A stretch of DNA of 20,555 nucleotides from Zoogloeaceae bacterium. GTDB lineage: Bacteria > Pseudomonadota > Gammaproteobacteria > Burkholderiales > Rhodocyclaceae. Location of the stretch: NCBI GenBank assembly GCA_031267345.1, contig JAIRZG010000208.1, positions 1 through 20,555 of the forward strand, given 5' to 3'. Below the pieces are notes generated by a model. The model had not been told where the DNA came from. It made no database searches and saw only the letters and a list, made by a program, of their open reading frames with translations. The position numbers were made by a program, and so were the translations under genes. Of this stretch, positions 13,885 through 20,500 are shown piece by piece; the stretch's first letter is position 1, and each line of letters starts with the position of its first letter.

Positions 13885-15822
13885 ATGTCTTCAGTTATCC
13901 ACCCCCCGTCATCAAAGGCGCTCGCCGCCCTGTTCCTGCCGTCGATCCTGCTGACGCCCGCTTTTGCCCAGCAATCCGGCGACGAGAATAAAACCCTGGA
14001 AACCATTGTCGTCACCGCCACGCGGCAGGCGACACGCGCCAGCGAATTGCTCGCTGATGTTACCGTCATCGACCGCGCCGCCATCGAAAAAAGCGGACAG
14101 GATACGATTACCGAACTCCTTGCCCGCCAAAGCGGCATACAGGCAACGACTACTGGCGGGCCGGGAACGCAAACGAGTTTCTTTGTACGCGGCGCGAACC
14201 ATCCGCAAACCAAGATAATCGTCGATGGCATCGCCATCAATACCGCCAATGGCGATTCGCCCCTGCGTTTTCTTTCGCTCGACAGCGTGGAGCGCATTGA
14301 AATCCTGCGCGGCCCGGCGTCCGCCCTCTATGGCGCGGACGCCATCGGCGGCGTCATCCACATCATCACCCGGCGCGGACAACCAGGGCTTGCCGCCGAC
14401 GGTTTTGTCGGCTATGGCAGCCACGACACGCAAAAGGCCAACGCCGGAATCTCCGGCGGCGACGAACACTGGCGCTTTCGGGTGGAGGCCAACCATTACC
14501 AGACGAATGGCTTTTCCGCGCAACGCCACGCCCGCAACAAGGACGCCGATGATGACGCCTACCGCAACATCGGCGGCGCGGCTTCGTTTTCCTTCCTGCC
14601 CGCGCAAGGCCATGAACTCGGCCTGATTTACCGCCGCAACAAGGGTCTGGTGAATTACGACAGCGGCAATACGCCGCCTACCGGCGATTACGATAACCGC
14701 TCGCGTTTTGAAACCGAACAATGGCAGTTGTTTTCCAGAAACCGGGTGTTGGAAAACTGGGAGAGCACCCTGCGTTACGGGGAAAGCGAGAACGACTACA
14801 TGGATTACAGCTGGAATGCCTGGGCATTTCCGCCCGCCGAATCCATCAGCAAAACGCATACCCGCAATCAGCAGCTTGGCTGGCAGAACGACCTCACGCT
14901 ACCGCTGGGCAAGGCAATCCTTGCCGTGGAAAAAGAAAAGCAACGCATCGGGCCGCGTCGTGATGACAGCGGCGCGAATCCGTATCCCGACCATGCGCCC
15001 GAAATCAGCAACACTTCCTTTCTCGGTGGCTGGACGGCGCATGTGGACAAACATGGCTGGCAGGTAAACGCGCGCCGCGACCGGCATTCCGAATTCGGCG
15101 GAAAAACCACCTGGGGCGCAGCCTACGGCTATCAACTGACGGACGCCTTGCGCGCGCATGTCCGCTACGGCACGGCCTTTCGCGCGCCTACCGTCATCGA
15201 CCTGTTTCGTCCCGGTTGGGGCGGCAATCCCGACCTGAAGCCGGAAGAAGCGAAAAACAGCGAGATCGGCGTGGTCTGGGAACAGGGCGCGCATCGGGCT
15301 TCCGCCCTGTATTACCGCAATCGCGTCAAGAATCTGATTGCCTATATGTGCGATGCGCTGTGGAATTGCAAAAACGAAAACGTCAACAAGGCGCTGCTGG
15401 AAGGGGTGACGCTGGCCTATGCCGGACAATTCGGCGCATGGCGTCTGGAAGCGGCCTACGACTGGCTGAACGCCGAAAACAAAAGCAGGGACGCGAACGG
15501 TATCGGCTACGAACGCCTGGCGCGCCGCGCCCGCGACAAGGCGACGCTGAATCTGACGCACACCTGGGGCAAGCTGGAAACGGGCGTGGAAGTAATCGGC
15601 GTCGGGCGTCGCTATGACAACAACTACCTGAAAACCGCCGCCAACAAGGAAGAACTCGGCGGCTACGGCCTGACCAACCTGACCGCCCGTTACGCGCTCA
15701 ACAAAAACCTCACGCTGGAAGGACGATTGAACAACATCTTCGACAAGCAATACGAACAGGTCAGAGGCTACGGCACGGACGGCTTCAACGCCTTTGTCGG
15801 CCTGCATTATTCAGGATTCTGA
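13885..15822 (+). CDS. btuB: TonB-dependent outer-membrane cobalamin receptor (BtuB-like)
   Basis: The 645-aa precursor has a signal peptide ending at PAFA (residue 28) and then a TonB box, LETIVVTAT (39-47). The plug domain (to about residue 160) includes FFVRGANHPQTKIIVDGIAIN, VERIEILRGPASALYGADAIGGVIHIITRRG, all close to the BtuB/FepA class. The 22-stranded barrel follows and ends in aromatic-rich LHYSGF with the C-terminal Phe needed for outer-membrane insertion. GTAFRAPTVIDLF and NLKPEEAKNSEIGV-like sequence (NPDLKPEEAKNSEIGVV) are standard barrel motifs. Substrate assignment to cobalamin rests on the upstream riboswitch and the adjacent BtuF-like gene, not on barrel residues. Length is typical (BtuB is 614 aa). 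ATG 13885 has GGAAG just upstream. Confidence 0.93.
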   Translation: MSSVIHPPSSKALAALFLPSILLTPAFAQQSGDENKTLETIVVTATRQATRASELLADVTVIDRAAIEKSGQDTITELLARQSGIQATTTGGPGTQTSFFVRGANHPQTKIIVDGIAINTANGDSPLRFLSLDSVERIEILRGPASALYGADAIGGVIHIITRRGQPGLAADGFVGYGSHDTQKANAGISGGDEHWRFRVEANHYQTNGFSAQRHARNKDADDDAYRNIGGAASFSFLPAQGHELGLIYRRNKGLVNYDSGNTPPTGDYDNRSRFETEQWQLFSRNRVLENWESTLRYGESENDYMDYSWNAWAFPPAESISKTHTRNQQLGWQNDLTLPLGKAILAVEKEKQRIGPRRDDSGANPYPDHAPEISNTSFLGGWTAHVDKHGWQVNARRDRHSEFGGKTTWGAAYGYQLTDALRAHVRYGTAFRAPTVIDLFRPGWGGNPDLKPEEAKNSEIGVVWEQGAHRASALYYRNRVKNLIAYMCDALWNCKNENVNKALLEGVTLAYAGQFGAWRLEAAYDWLNAENKSRDANGIGYERLARRARDKATLNLTHTWGKLETGVEVIGVGRRYDNNYLKTAANKEELGGYGLTNLTARYALNKNLTLEGRLNNIFDKQYEQVRGYGTDGFNAFVGLHYSGF

Positions 15823-15830
15823 CCGGAATC

Positions 15831-15858
15831 CGTGGGGCGGTTTACGAACCGCCCCACG
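15831..15858 (+). terminator. Strong hairpin after the receptor gene
   Basis: CGTGGGGCGGTT (15831-15842) and AACCGCCCCACG (15847-15858) form 12 perfect pairs around a TACG tetraloop, 8 bases after the stop. There is no T-run, so it may stabilise the mRNA end or pause polymerase rather than terminate strongly. Confidence 0.6.
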
Positions 15859-15987
15859 ACTGAACGAAATGTTCCCGCGCCCGCTTGCGGAAAAGGGATG
15901 CCCGCAAGGACAGGGAAAGGAAAGAAAAACGGGAATTGACGTAGAGTACCGTATCCAATGACCGTATCCATCATGCGCCCCGTCTTT

Positions 15988-16018
15988 CCGTCATTCCCTT
16001 GACAAACGGGAATGACGG
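15988..16018. repeat. CGTCATTCCC inverted repeat upstream of the binding-protein gene
   Basis: CCGTCATTCCC (15988-15998) and GGGAATGACGG (16008-16018) are perfect 11-base arms around a 9-base loop. The arms share the CGTCATYCCC core with the palindrome at 6118-6159. The loop carries a consensus -35 hexamer TTGACA (15999-16004), but no good -10 box lies at the right distance, so promoter function is doubtful. Confidence 0.75.
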
Positions 16019-16042
16019 CATTTACAGCAAAAGGAAAAAATC

Positions 16043-16846
16043 ATGACCCGCTCCCGTTTCGCCTTTGCCTTCGTTCTCATTTTCCTGGGCGTCCTCTGCC
16101 GGGCGCCCGCCGTCCGCGCTGACGATTGTCCGCGCATCATCAGCCAGTCGCCCTATCTGACGCGGGCGCTGGAGTGGTTGGGGCGTGGCGGGTGCATCGT
16201 CGGCGTTTCCCGTTATGACCGCGAGGAACTCCGGCTTCCGCGCACGGGCGGCGTACTCGACCCGGACGCGGCGGCCATTGACGCGCTTGCGCCCGACCTG
16301 CTCGTAACTTCCAATTGGGCCGACGCCGACCTGATGACGAAGGTCACGCCCGTCGGTACGCGTCTGTTGCGCGTGGACGGCTTCACTTCGCTGGCGGATG
16401 TCGAGAACATGCTCAAAACCCTGGCGGAAGCCAGTCGCGCCAAAGACAGCGCGGCAAAAATCGCCGCCTTCAGCAAAACTTGGCGCGAGGCCGCCAAAAA
16501 ACTCGCGGCGACGAACCGGGGCAGGCGTGTGCTCGTGCTTTCCAGTTGCATGGGCAGCCCCTATTCATTTGGCCGCAAACATCTGGTGGGCGACGTTTTT
16601 ACGCAAGCCGGATTTGAAGTCGTGGAAAGCGCCGCGAAAATCCACCATGCCGACATCGAGACCCTGATCACCGCAGCCAAACCGGAAATCGTGGTCGCGC
16701 TGGGCAGCCCATCCGCCGAATCCTGTCGCCTGATCGCGCCCAGGCTCAAGGTCAGCGTCGTCGGTCTCAACGCCGCCCACTTCATCCACCCCGGCCCCGG
16801 TCTACTGGAAGCCTACGCGGAAATGCTGGAAGTTTTCAATCAATAA
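16043..16846 (+). CDS. Periplasmic cobalamin-type binding protein (BtuF-like, TroA/helical-backbone fold)
   Basis: The 267-aa precursor has a signal peptide (FAFAFVLIFLGVL, cleavage after VRA at residue 26). The mature protein matches the Fe3+-siderophore/cobalamin binding-protein class: an N-terminal IISQSPYLTRALEWLG and VGVSRYD block, LDPDAAAIDALAPDLLVTSNW, a long linking helix (about 118-155), then GSPYSFGRKHLVGDVFTQAGFEVV, IETLITAAKPEIVVALG, and a C-terminal HPGPGLLEAYAEML. BtuF hands B12 to BtuCD; placement directly after the riboswitch-controlled receptor supports cobalamin. No permease or ATPase gene adjoins it, so it either uses BtuCD encoded elsewhere or is a solo family member. AAAGGAAAA precedes the ATG by about 5 bases. 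A 220-base gap and a hairpin separate it from the receptor, so shared transcription is uncertain. Confidence 0.85.
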   Translation: MTRSRFAFAFVLIFLGVLCRAPAVRADDCPRIISQSPYLTRALEWLGRGGCIVGVSRYDREELRLPRTGGVLDPDAAAIDALAPDLLVTSNWADADLMTKVTPVGTRLLRVDGFTSLADVENMLKTLAEASRAKDSAAKIAAFSKTWREAAKKLAATNRGRRVLVLSSCMGSPYSFGRKHLVGDVFTQAGFEVVESAAKIHHADIETLITAAKPEIVVALGSPSAESCRLIAPRLKVSVVGLNAAHFIHPGPGLLEAYAEMLEVFNQ

Positions 16847-16944
16847 GGAAACGCCATAAAGCAAAAAATCCGATCCCGTTCCAACGCCGCGCGCGTAAAA
16901 TGCGCGGGCTTCTGTCCATCATGCAAGCCCACGAGGAAATCATC

Positions 16945-17625
16945 ATGAAAAAAAGCGGCCTTGAGAATATCGCGCCCGCGCTGGATAAATACACCGCAGG
17001 CCCGCTTGCCGATCTCTGGAAACGTCCCGACCTGCCGCTACGGGATCGCTGTCTCGTCACGCTGGCGGCGCTGATTGCCAAAGATCAGCGCATCGGGCTG
17101 CCTTCCTATCTCGTGATGGCGCTGGAAAACGGCGTAACCCCCGGCGAAATTTCCGGAATGATCACGCATCTGGCCTTCTACGTCGGCTGGACAAACGCCC
17201 TGAGCGCCATCGTGGTGACGCGCGATGTGTTCCTGCGGCGTGGCGTCAGCCCCGACCAGATTCCCGCCGCTTCGCCGCCGCTGCTGCATCTCGACGAAGC
17301 CGCCGAAAACAAACGCGCCAAAAGCCTCCATCAACAATTCGGTCAGATCGCGCCTGCCATGACGCATTACACCGCCAGTGTCATTTTTCGCGATCTCTGG
17401 CGCCGTCCCGATCTCTCGCCCAGGGATCGCGGCCTGATCACCATCAGCGCCCTGATCGCCAACGGTCAGACGGCGCAACTGCCCTTCTATCTCGAAAAGG
17501 CGCGGCGCGACGGATTGAGCGATACGGAAGCCGCGGAAAGCGTCACCCACCTCGCTTTCTACGTCGGCTGGCCCAACGCGCTTGCCGCCCTGTCCATCCT
17601 GAAACAAACGCTGAAAACCCCATGA
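16945..17625 (+). CDS. Tandem carboxymuconolactone-decarboxylase-fold protein
   Basis: The 226-aa protein is two copies of one helical CMD-like unit, about residues 16-103 and 141-223. Each has DLWKRPDL/DLWRRPDL, an RDR-x-L-(V/I)-T block and an identical THLAFYVGW (74-82 and 201-209). The CxxC of AhpD-type peroxidase partners is absent, and the ELxxH seen in many CMD proteins reads GLPSYL and QLPFYL, so the usual histidine is lost from both copies. A decarboxylase or antioxidant role is therefore not supported; the function is unknown. ATG 16945 is chosen because GAGGAA (16933-16938) lies 6 bases upstream; ATGs at 16900 and 16921 lack one. TAAAAT at 16896-16901 might be a -10 box. Its TGA overlaps the nadC ATG. 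Confidence 0.85.
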   Translation: MKKSGLENIAPALDKYTAGPLADLWKRPDLPLRDRCLVTLAALIAKDQRIGLPSYLVMALENGVTPGEISGMITHLAFYVGWTNALSAIVVTRDVFLRRGVSPDQIPAASPPLLHLDEAAENKRAKSLHQQFGQIAPAMTHYTASVIFRDLWRRPDLSPRDRGLITISALIANGQTAQLPFYLEKARRDGLSDTEAAESVTHLAFYVGWPNALAALSILKQTLKTP

Positions 17626-18518
17626 TCGCCCTGCCCCCGCGCGAAGAAATCGTCGCCGACGCGCGTCGCGCGCTGGCGGAAGACATCGGCAGCGGCGACC
17701 TGACGGCGGAACTCCTCCCCGCAGGACAAAACATCAGGGCCAGTGTAATCACGCGGGCAAGCGGCATCCTCTGCGGACAGGCATGGTTCAACGCATGTTT
17801 CGCCCAACTGGACGGCGCAACGCCAACGCGCGTCGACTGGCAGGCGGAAGAAGGCGCGAGCGTCACCGCCGGACAGACGCTCTGTGAACTGGAAGGCGAG
17901 GCGCGTGTGCTATTGAGCGGCGAGCGCAGCGCGCTCAATTTCCTGCAACTTCTCTCCGGCGTCGCCAGCAAGACCCGCCAATATGTCGACGCCATCGCCG
18001 GAACCCGCGCGCAAATCGTCGATACCCGCAAGACCCTGCCCGGTCTGCGTCTGGCGCAAAAATACGCCGTGCGCGCAGGTGGCGGCGACAATCATCGCCT
18101 GGCGCTCTGGGACGCCATCCTCATCAAGGAAAATCACATCCTGGCGGCGGGCGACATTGAGGCCGCTATCGCCGCCGCCCGGCAAATCGCCCGAAAAAAC
18201 CCGCGCTGCCGCTTCGTTCAGATCGAAGTGGAAAATCTGGCGGAGATGGAAGCCGCGCTCGCCGCAGGCGCAAAAATGCTGCTGCTTGATAATTTCGATC
18301 TCCCCCTGCTGCGTCAGGCCGTCCGGCTCAATCAGGGACGCGCTGTCCTGGAAGCCTCCGGCGGCCTCACCCTCGCCGACCTGCGCGCCACCGCCGAAAC
18401 CGGCATCGACCGCATCTCCGTCGGCGCGCTCACCAAGGACATACAAGCCTTCGATCTGTCCCTGCGTGTGTCCTTGCGGACGGCGGCGCGCGCCTGCGGG
18501 GGGAACATTGAAAACTGA
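17622..18518 (+). CDS. nadC: Nicotinate-nucleotide diphosphorylase, carboxylating (quinolinate phosphoribosyltransferase)
   Basis: The 298-aa cytosolic enzyme converts quinolinate and PRPP to nicotinate mononucleotide, CO2 and PPi in NAD synthesis. Signatures: LAEDIGSGDLTAELLP (18-33), GERSALNFLQLLSGVA (100-115), DTRKTLPGLRLAQKYAVRAG (134-153) with GGGDNHR (153-159), KENH (169-172), EVEN (202-205), LLDN (221-224) and the phosphate-binding EASGG / DRISVGALT end. Length is typical of beta/gamma-proteobacterial NadC (about 280-300 aa). The ATG overlaps the preceding stop as ATGA, so translation is coupled to the tandem CMD-fold gene. nadA and nadB are not in the window. Confidence 0.97.
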   Translation: MIALPPREEIVADARRALAEDIGSGDLTAELLPAGQNIRASVITRASGILCGQAWFNACFAQLDGATPTRVDWQAEEGASVTAGQTLCELEGEARVLLSGERSALNFLQLLSGVASKTRQYVDAIAGTRAQIVDTRKTLPGLRLAQKYAVRAGGGDNHRLALWDAILIKENHILAAGDIEAAIAAARQIARKNPRCRFVQIEVENLAEMEAALAAGAKMLLLDNFDLPLLRQAVRLNQGRAVLEASGGLTLADLRATAETGIDRISVGALTKDIQAFDLSLRVSLRTAARACGGNIEN

Positions 18519-18522
18519 ATGA

Positions 18523-18555
18523 GCATTCCGCCGCGCTGTCGCGCGGTGAGAATGC
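18523..18555 (+). terminator. Hairpin just after nadC
   Basis: GCATTC (18523-18528) with GAATGC (18550-18555) and CCGCGC (18531-18536) with GCGCGG (18541-18546) form a two-part stem starting 5 bases after the nadC stop. No T-run follows on this strand. Its position supports a role as the 3' end of the nadC message. Confidence 0.5.
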
Positions 18556-18599
18556 GACAAAAAACGTCCAATCTGAACCTGCGCAATGACGAATTCAAC

Positions 18600-18666
18600 G
18601 TAGGGGCGCGATTTATCGCGCCCGCCGGAACGACGACGCGAACAGGACGTCGTTCCTGTCCGGCGG
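18600..18666. repeat. Adjoining palindromes between nadC and rnhA
   Basis: GGGCGCGAT (18604-18612) and ATCGCGCCC (18615-18623) form one hairpin. A second, nested one pairs GGAACGACG with CGTCGTTCC, with outer CCCGCC/GGCGGG arms, up to about 18666. The opening GTAGGGGC is shared with the repeat after pmbA. This is the main content of the gap between the convergent genes and looks like an intergenic repeat element. Confidence 0.65.
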
Positions 18667-18713
18667 GTCATGTGGGTCTTGATGCTCGCCACCCGGCGAA
18701 AACCCCTGCCTGT

Positions 18714-19199
18714 TCACACCCCTTCCTTGTTCCCGCCGCCCATCCGTCCGGCGCGCGCCGCCAGCCATGAGGACATGCCGCGTCGGGCGAGTTGGTCGGC
18801 GCGTTCGTTGCCGGGATCGCCGGCGTGGCCTTTGACCCAGATCCATTCCAGTTGATGTCGGACGGTAAGCGCGTCCAGCGTTTGCCACAGATCGACGTTC
18901 TTGACCGCTTTTCTGTCGGCGGTGCGCCAGCCCTGTTTTTTCCAGTTGCGCATCCACAAGCTGATGCCCTGCTGCACATAGATCGAATCGGTGAAGACGC
19001 GGGCGGTCACGGGACGCTTGAGCGCCGAAAGCGCCTGAATCACGGCGGTCAGTTCCATGCGGTTGTTGGTGGTGTGCGCTTCGCCGCCGCAGAGTTCGCG
19101 GGTCCTGTCGCCACGAATCAGCAACGCGCCCCAGCCGCCGGGGCCGGGATTGCCGCTGCACGCGCCATCGGTGTAAATCTCGATGGGCGGTCTATTCAT
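18714..19199 (-). CDS. rnhA: Ribonuclease HI
   Basis: The 161-aa enzyme cleaves RNA in RNA-DNA hybrids. All active-site residues are present at E. coli-like positions (shifted by one): D11 in IYTDGACSGNPGPGGWG, E49 in NNRMELTAVI, D71 in FTDSIYVQQGI, H125 in VKGHAGDPGNE and D135 in ERADQLAR. The basic handle region (WMRNWKKQGWRTADRK) is also there. The ATG at 19199 has AAGGAG 7 bases upstream. Length is close to E. coli RNase HI (155 aa), with a slightly longer tail. It overlaps the end of the upstream methyltransferase gene by 8 bases (ATGAATAG), so the pair forms an operon. The usual neighbour dnaQ does not follow; the next sequence downstream is nadC on the other strand. Confidence 0.97.
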   Translation of the reverse strand: MNRPPIEIYTDGACSGNPGPGGWGALLIRGDRTRELCGGEAHTTNNRMELTAVIQALSALKRPVTARVFTDSIYVQQGISLWMRNWKKQGWRTADRKAVKNVDLWQTLDALTVRHQLEWIWVKGHAGDPGNERADQLARRGMSSWLAARAGRMGGGNKEGV

Positions 19200-19941
19200 G
19201 TTGAATCTCCTTGTGTGTTTTGTGTGTGACCGGCGTCAACGCCTTGCCCGCGAGACTGCGCCGATCCCAGGCGGGCAGAATCAGGCGCATTCCCACCACC
19301 CGCTTGACGGCGCGCAGCATATAGACGCTGCCCGCAAAGCCCCACCAGCGGTCGCCCGCCAATTCCATGAAACGCCAGCGTTTCAACAGCCATTGCGCAC
19401 TTTTGCAGGGTGGCGCGTAGAGGCCGAACGCGCCCCGATCGACTTCAAACCCCAACAGTTTCAGCCAGTCCTTGAGACGCAGCACGGAAAGATAATGCGC
19501 GTTCCAGGGAAACCCCTGCTGCTGGCGCGTGGCGGCGGACATCAACCTGCGCCTTGCGCCCCACAGCGACAGCGGATTGAAGCCAAGAATGAACAGGCGG
19601 CCTTCGGGTCGCAGGACGCGTTCGACTTCGCGCAGGATCTGGTGCGGCTCCGGATAAAACTCCAGCACATGCGGCAACACCACCAAATCCACGCTCTGCG
19701 CGGCAATCGGCAGGTGGGTGAAGGCGCATACCAGACCTTCGGGGGCATCCGGACTGTCGTTTACAATCTGGCGCAAGGGCATCCGGTTGGCGCGCAAAAA
19801 ATCGCGCTCCGGCAAACCGATTTGCAGCGCCTTGAAGCCAAACACATCCGCCACCGCCGCGTCCAGTCGCGCCATCTCCCAATCCAGCACATAACCCCCC
19901 TGCGGCGTATGTTGCCACGCTTCAAGACCAGGAATCGACAT
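19192..19941 (-). CDS. Class I SAM-dependent methyltransferase (YafS-like)
   Basis: The 249-aa protein has a Methyltransferase_11-type core: SVDLVVLPHVLEFYPEPHQI followed by LREVERVLRPEGRLFILGFNP, the usual motif II/post-II and III of the fold. Motif I is atypical (FGFKALQIGLPE instead of a GxGxG), which is seen in this subgroup. The N terminus MSIPGLEAWQHTPQGGYVLDWE and the position directly before rnhA match the yafS-rnhA arrangement of E. coli and the similar betaproteobacterial locus. Its substrate is unknown. ATG 19941 is chosen because it starts the conserved part; GGAGGG lies rather far upstream (13 bases), and a TTG at 19965 in the same frame is possible. In E. coli gloB is divergent from yafS; here no gloB follows. 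Confidence 0.88.
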   Translation of the reverse strand: MSIPGLEAWQHTPQGGYVLDWEMARLDAAVADVFGFKALQIGLPERDFLRANRMPLRQIVNDSPDAPEGLVCAFTHLPIAAQSVDLVVLPHVLEFYPEPHQILREVERVLRPEGRLFILGFNPLSLWGARRRLMSAATRQQQGFPWNAHYLSVLRLKDWLKLLGFEVDRGAFGLYAPPCKSAQWLLKRWRFMELAGDRWWGFAGSVYMLRAVKRVVGMRLILPAWDRRSLAGKALTPVTHKTHKEIQHE

Positions 19942-20219
19942 GATGTATAAAGCCCTCCGCTTCAAATGTCAGGCGTTCGGGAAAACGCTCCCCGCGCCGA
20001 AACGCCGCTAATTTACCCTGTCTTCCGTCTTCTGTCAGCGCGCTGGCTTGCCGCCAGGGGCGCGCGCAAGTCCGGCTCATCCGCGTCCTCGAACCGTATG
20101 GCCCGCCACATGGATGGGTATGATCTCCAATGTTAGCGTTCCCTACGCGCAGCCGGCCAATTTCATCCGGTAGATGACGCGCCAATGGTTGCGAATACAA
20201 AGGGGGGTTGTCCTGCGCT
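19942..20219. other. Intergenic region upstream of the methyltransferase gene, no recognisable gene
   Basis: About 280 bases with no frame that I can support. A minus-strand frame of 92 codons (19922-20200) spans it but overlaps the methyltransferase start, has no clear ribosome site, and resembles no family I know. A G+C-rich imperfect hairpin lies around 20036-20067 (CTGGC-TTGCC-GCCAG with flanking GCGCG). It should hold the methyltransferase promoter, which I cannot place. Confidence 0.5.
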
Positions 20220-20231
20220 CATGGCATAAAG

Positions 20232-20250
20232 TGTAACATTCATGTAACAT
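20232..20250 (+). promoter_or_regulatory. Direct repeat TGTAACAT x2 with 11-base period (candidate operator, Pho-box-like)
   Basis: TGTAACAT occurs at 20232-20239 and 20243-20250. The 11-base spacing and the position directly upstream of a -35 hexamer are those of tandem response-regulator sites such as the Pho box (CTGTCAT-n4-CTGTCAT), though the sequence match to that consensus is only partial. Confidence 0.35.
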
Positions 20251-20251
20251 C

Positions 20252-20279
20252 TTGCATAAATCTGGAAACAGCGTAGTCT
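20252..20279 (+). promoter_or_regulatory. Candidate sigma70 promoter for the small-ORF locus
   Basis: TTGCAT (20252-20257) and TAGTCT (20274-20279) are 16 bases apart. A start near 20286 would give a leader of about 45 bases before the ATG at 20331. The direct repeat abuts the -35 box on its upstream side. Confidence 0.4.
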
Positions 20280-20330
20280 GTCAGGTTTTCAAGGGCAGGA
20301 ACAGAAAGAAAGGTTCATGGAGGGATACAA

Positions 20331-20423
20331 ATGCTTCGCTTCTTTCTTTTCGTAGTCAGCAAGATTGCGGCTGCGGTCAGTGATGCTAAAAAACTGCCAG
20401 AAGCACTGGCAGATCAAAAATGA
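20331..20423 (+). CDS. Small ORF, 30-aa hydrophobic/amphipathic peptide
   Basis: This ORF is supported by an excellent ribosome site, GGAGGG (20319-20324), 6 bases before the ATG, and by a candidate promoter upstream. The peptide starts with a hydrophobic run (LRFFLFVV) and ends with a charged helix-like part (DAKKLPEALADQK). I recognise no family. The hydrophobic start is too short for a confident membrane helix. Its TGA overlaps the ATG of the next small ORF (ATGA), as in coupled genes. It could be a leader peptide, a small membrane protein, or a remnant. A 7-bp hairpin CTGCCAG-AAGCA-CTGGCAG (20394-20412) lies near its end. Confidence 0.45.
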   Translation: MLRFFLFVVSKIAAAVSDAKKLPEALADQK

Positions 20424-20485
20424 ACGAACAATTTTACAATGCGCTGCAATCCCTCGATTGGACAGACTTTGAGCGGCAGGGGTAG
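20420..20485 (+). CDS. Small ORF, 21 aa, overlapping the previous one
   Basis: ATG 20420 overlaps the previous stop by ATGA, and the frame ends at TAG 20483-20485. The peptide is polar with aromatic residues (QFYNALQSLDWTDFE). The frame that opens at 20501 is the same frame, with only the TAG and four or five codons between, so this could be the first part of a longer gene broken by a stop codon. No family recognised. Confidence 0.3.
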   Translation: MNEQFYNALQSLDWTDFERQG

Positions 20486-20500
20486 CGGGGGAACGCGCCA

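Noticed and set aside
15948..15970. Tandem ACCGTATCCA with 13-base period upstream of the binding-protein gene
   Set aside because: There are only two units and no promoter element is in register, so chance or a small duplication explains it.
18519..18770. 83-codon plus-strand frame after nadC
   Set aside because: It begins right at the nadC stop, runs through two hairpin repeats and into the antisense of rnhA.
19922..20200. 92-codon minus-strand frame overlapping the methyltransferase start
   Set aside because: It overlaps a conserved gene in another frame, has no clear ribosome site, and the sequence resembles nothing I know.
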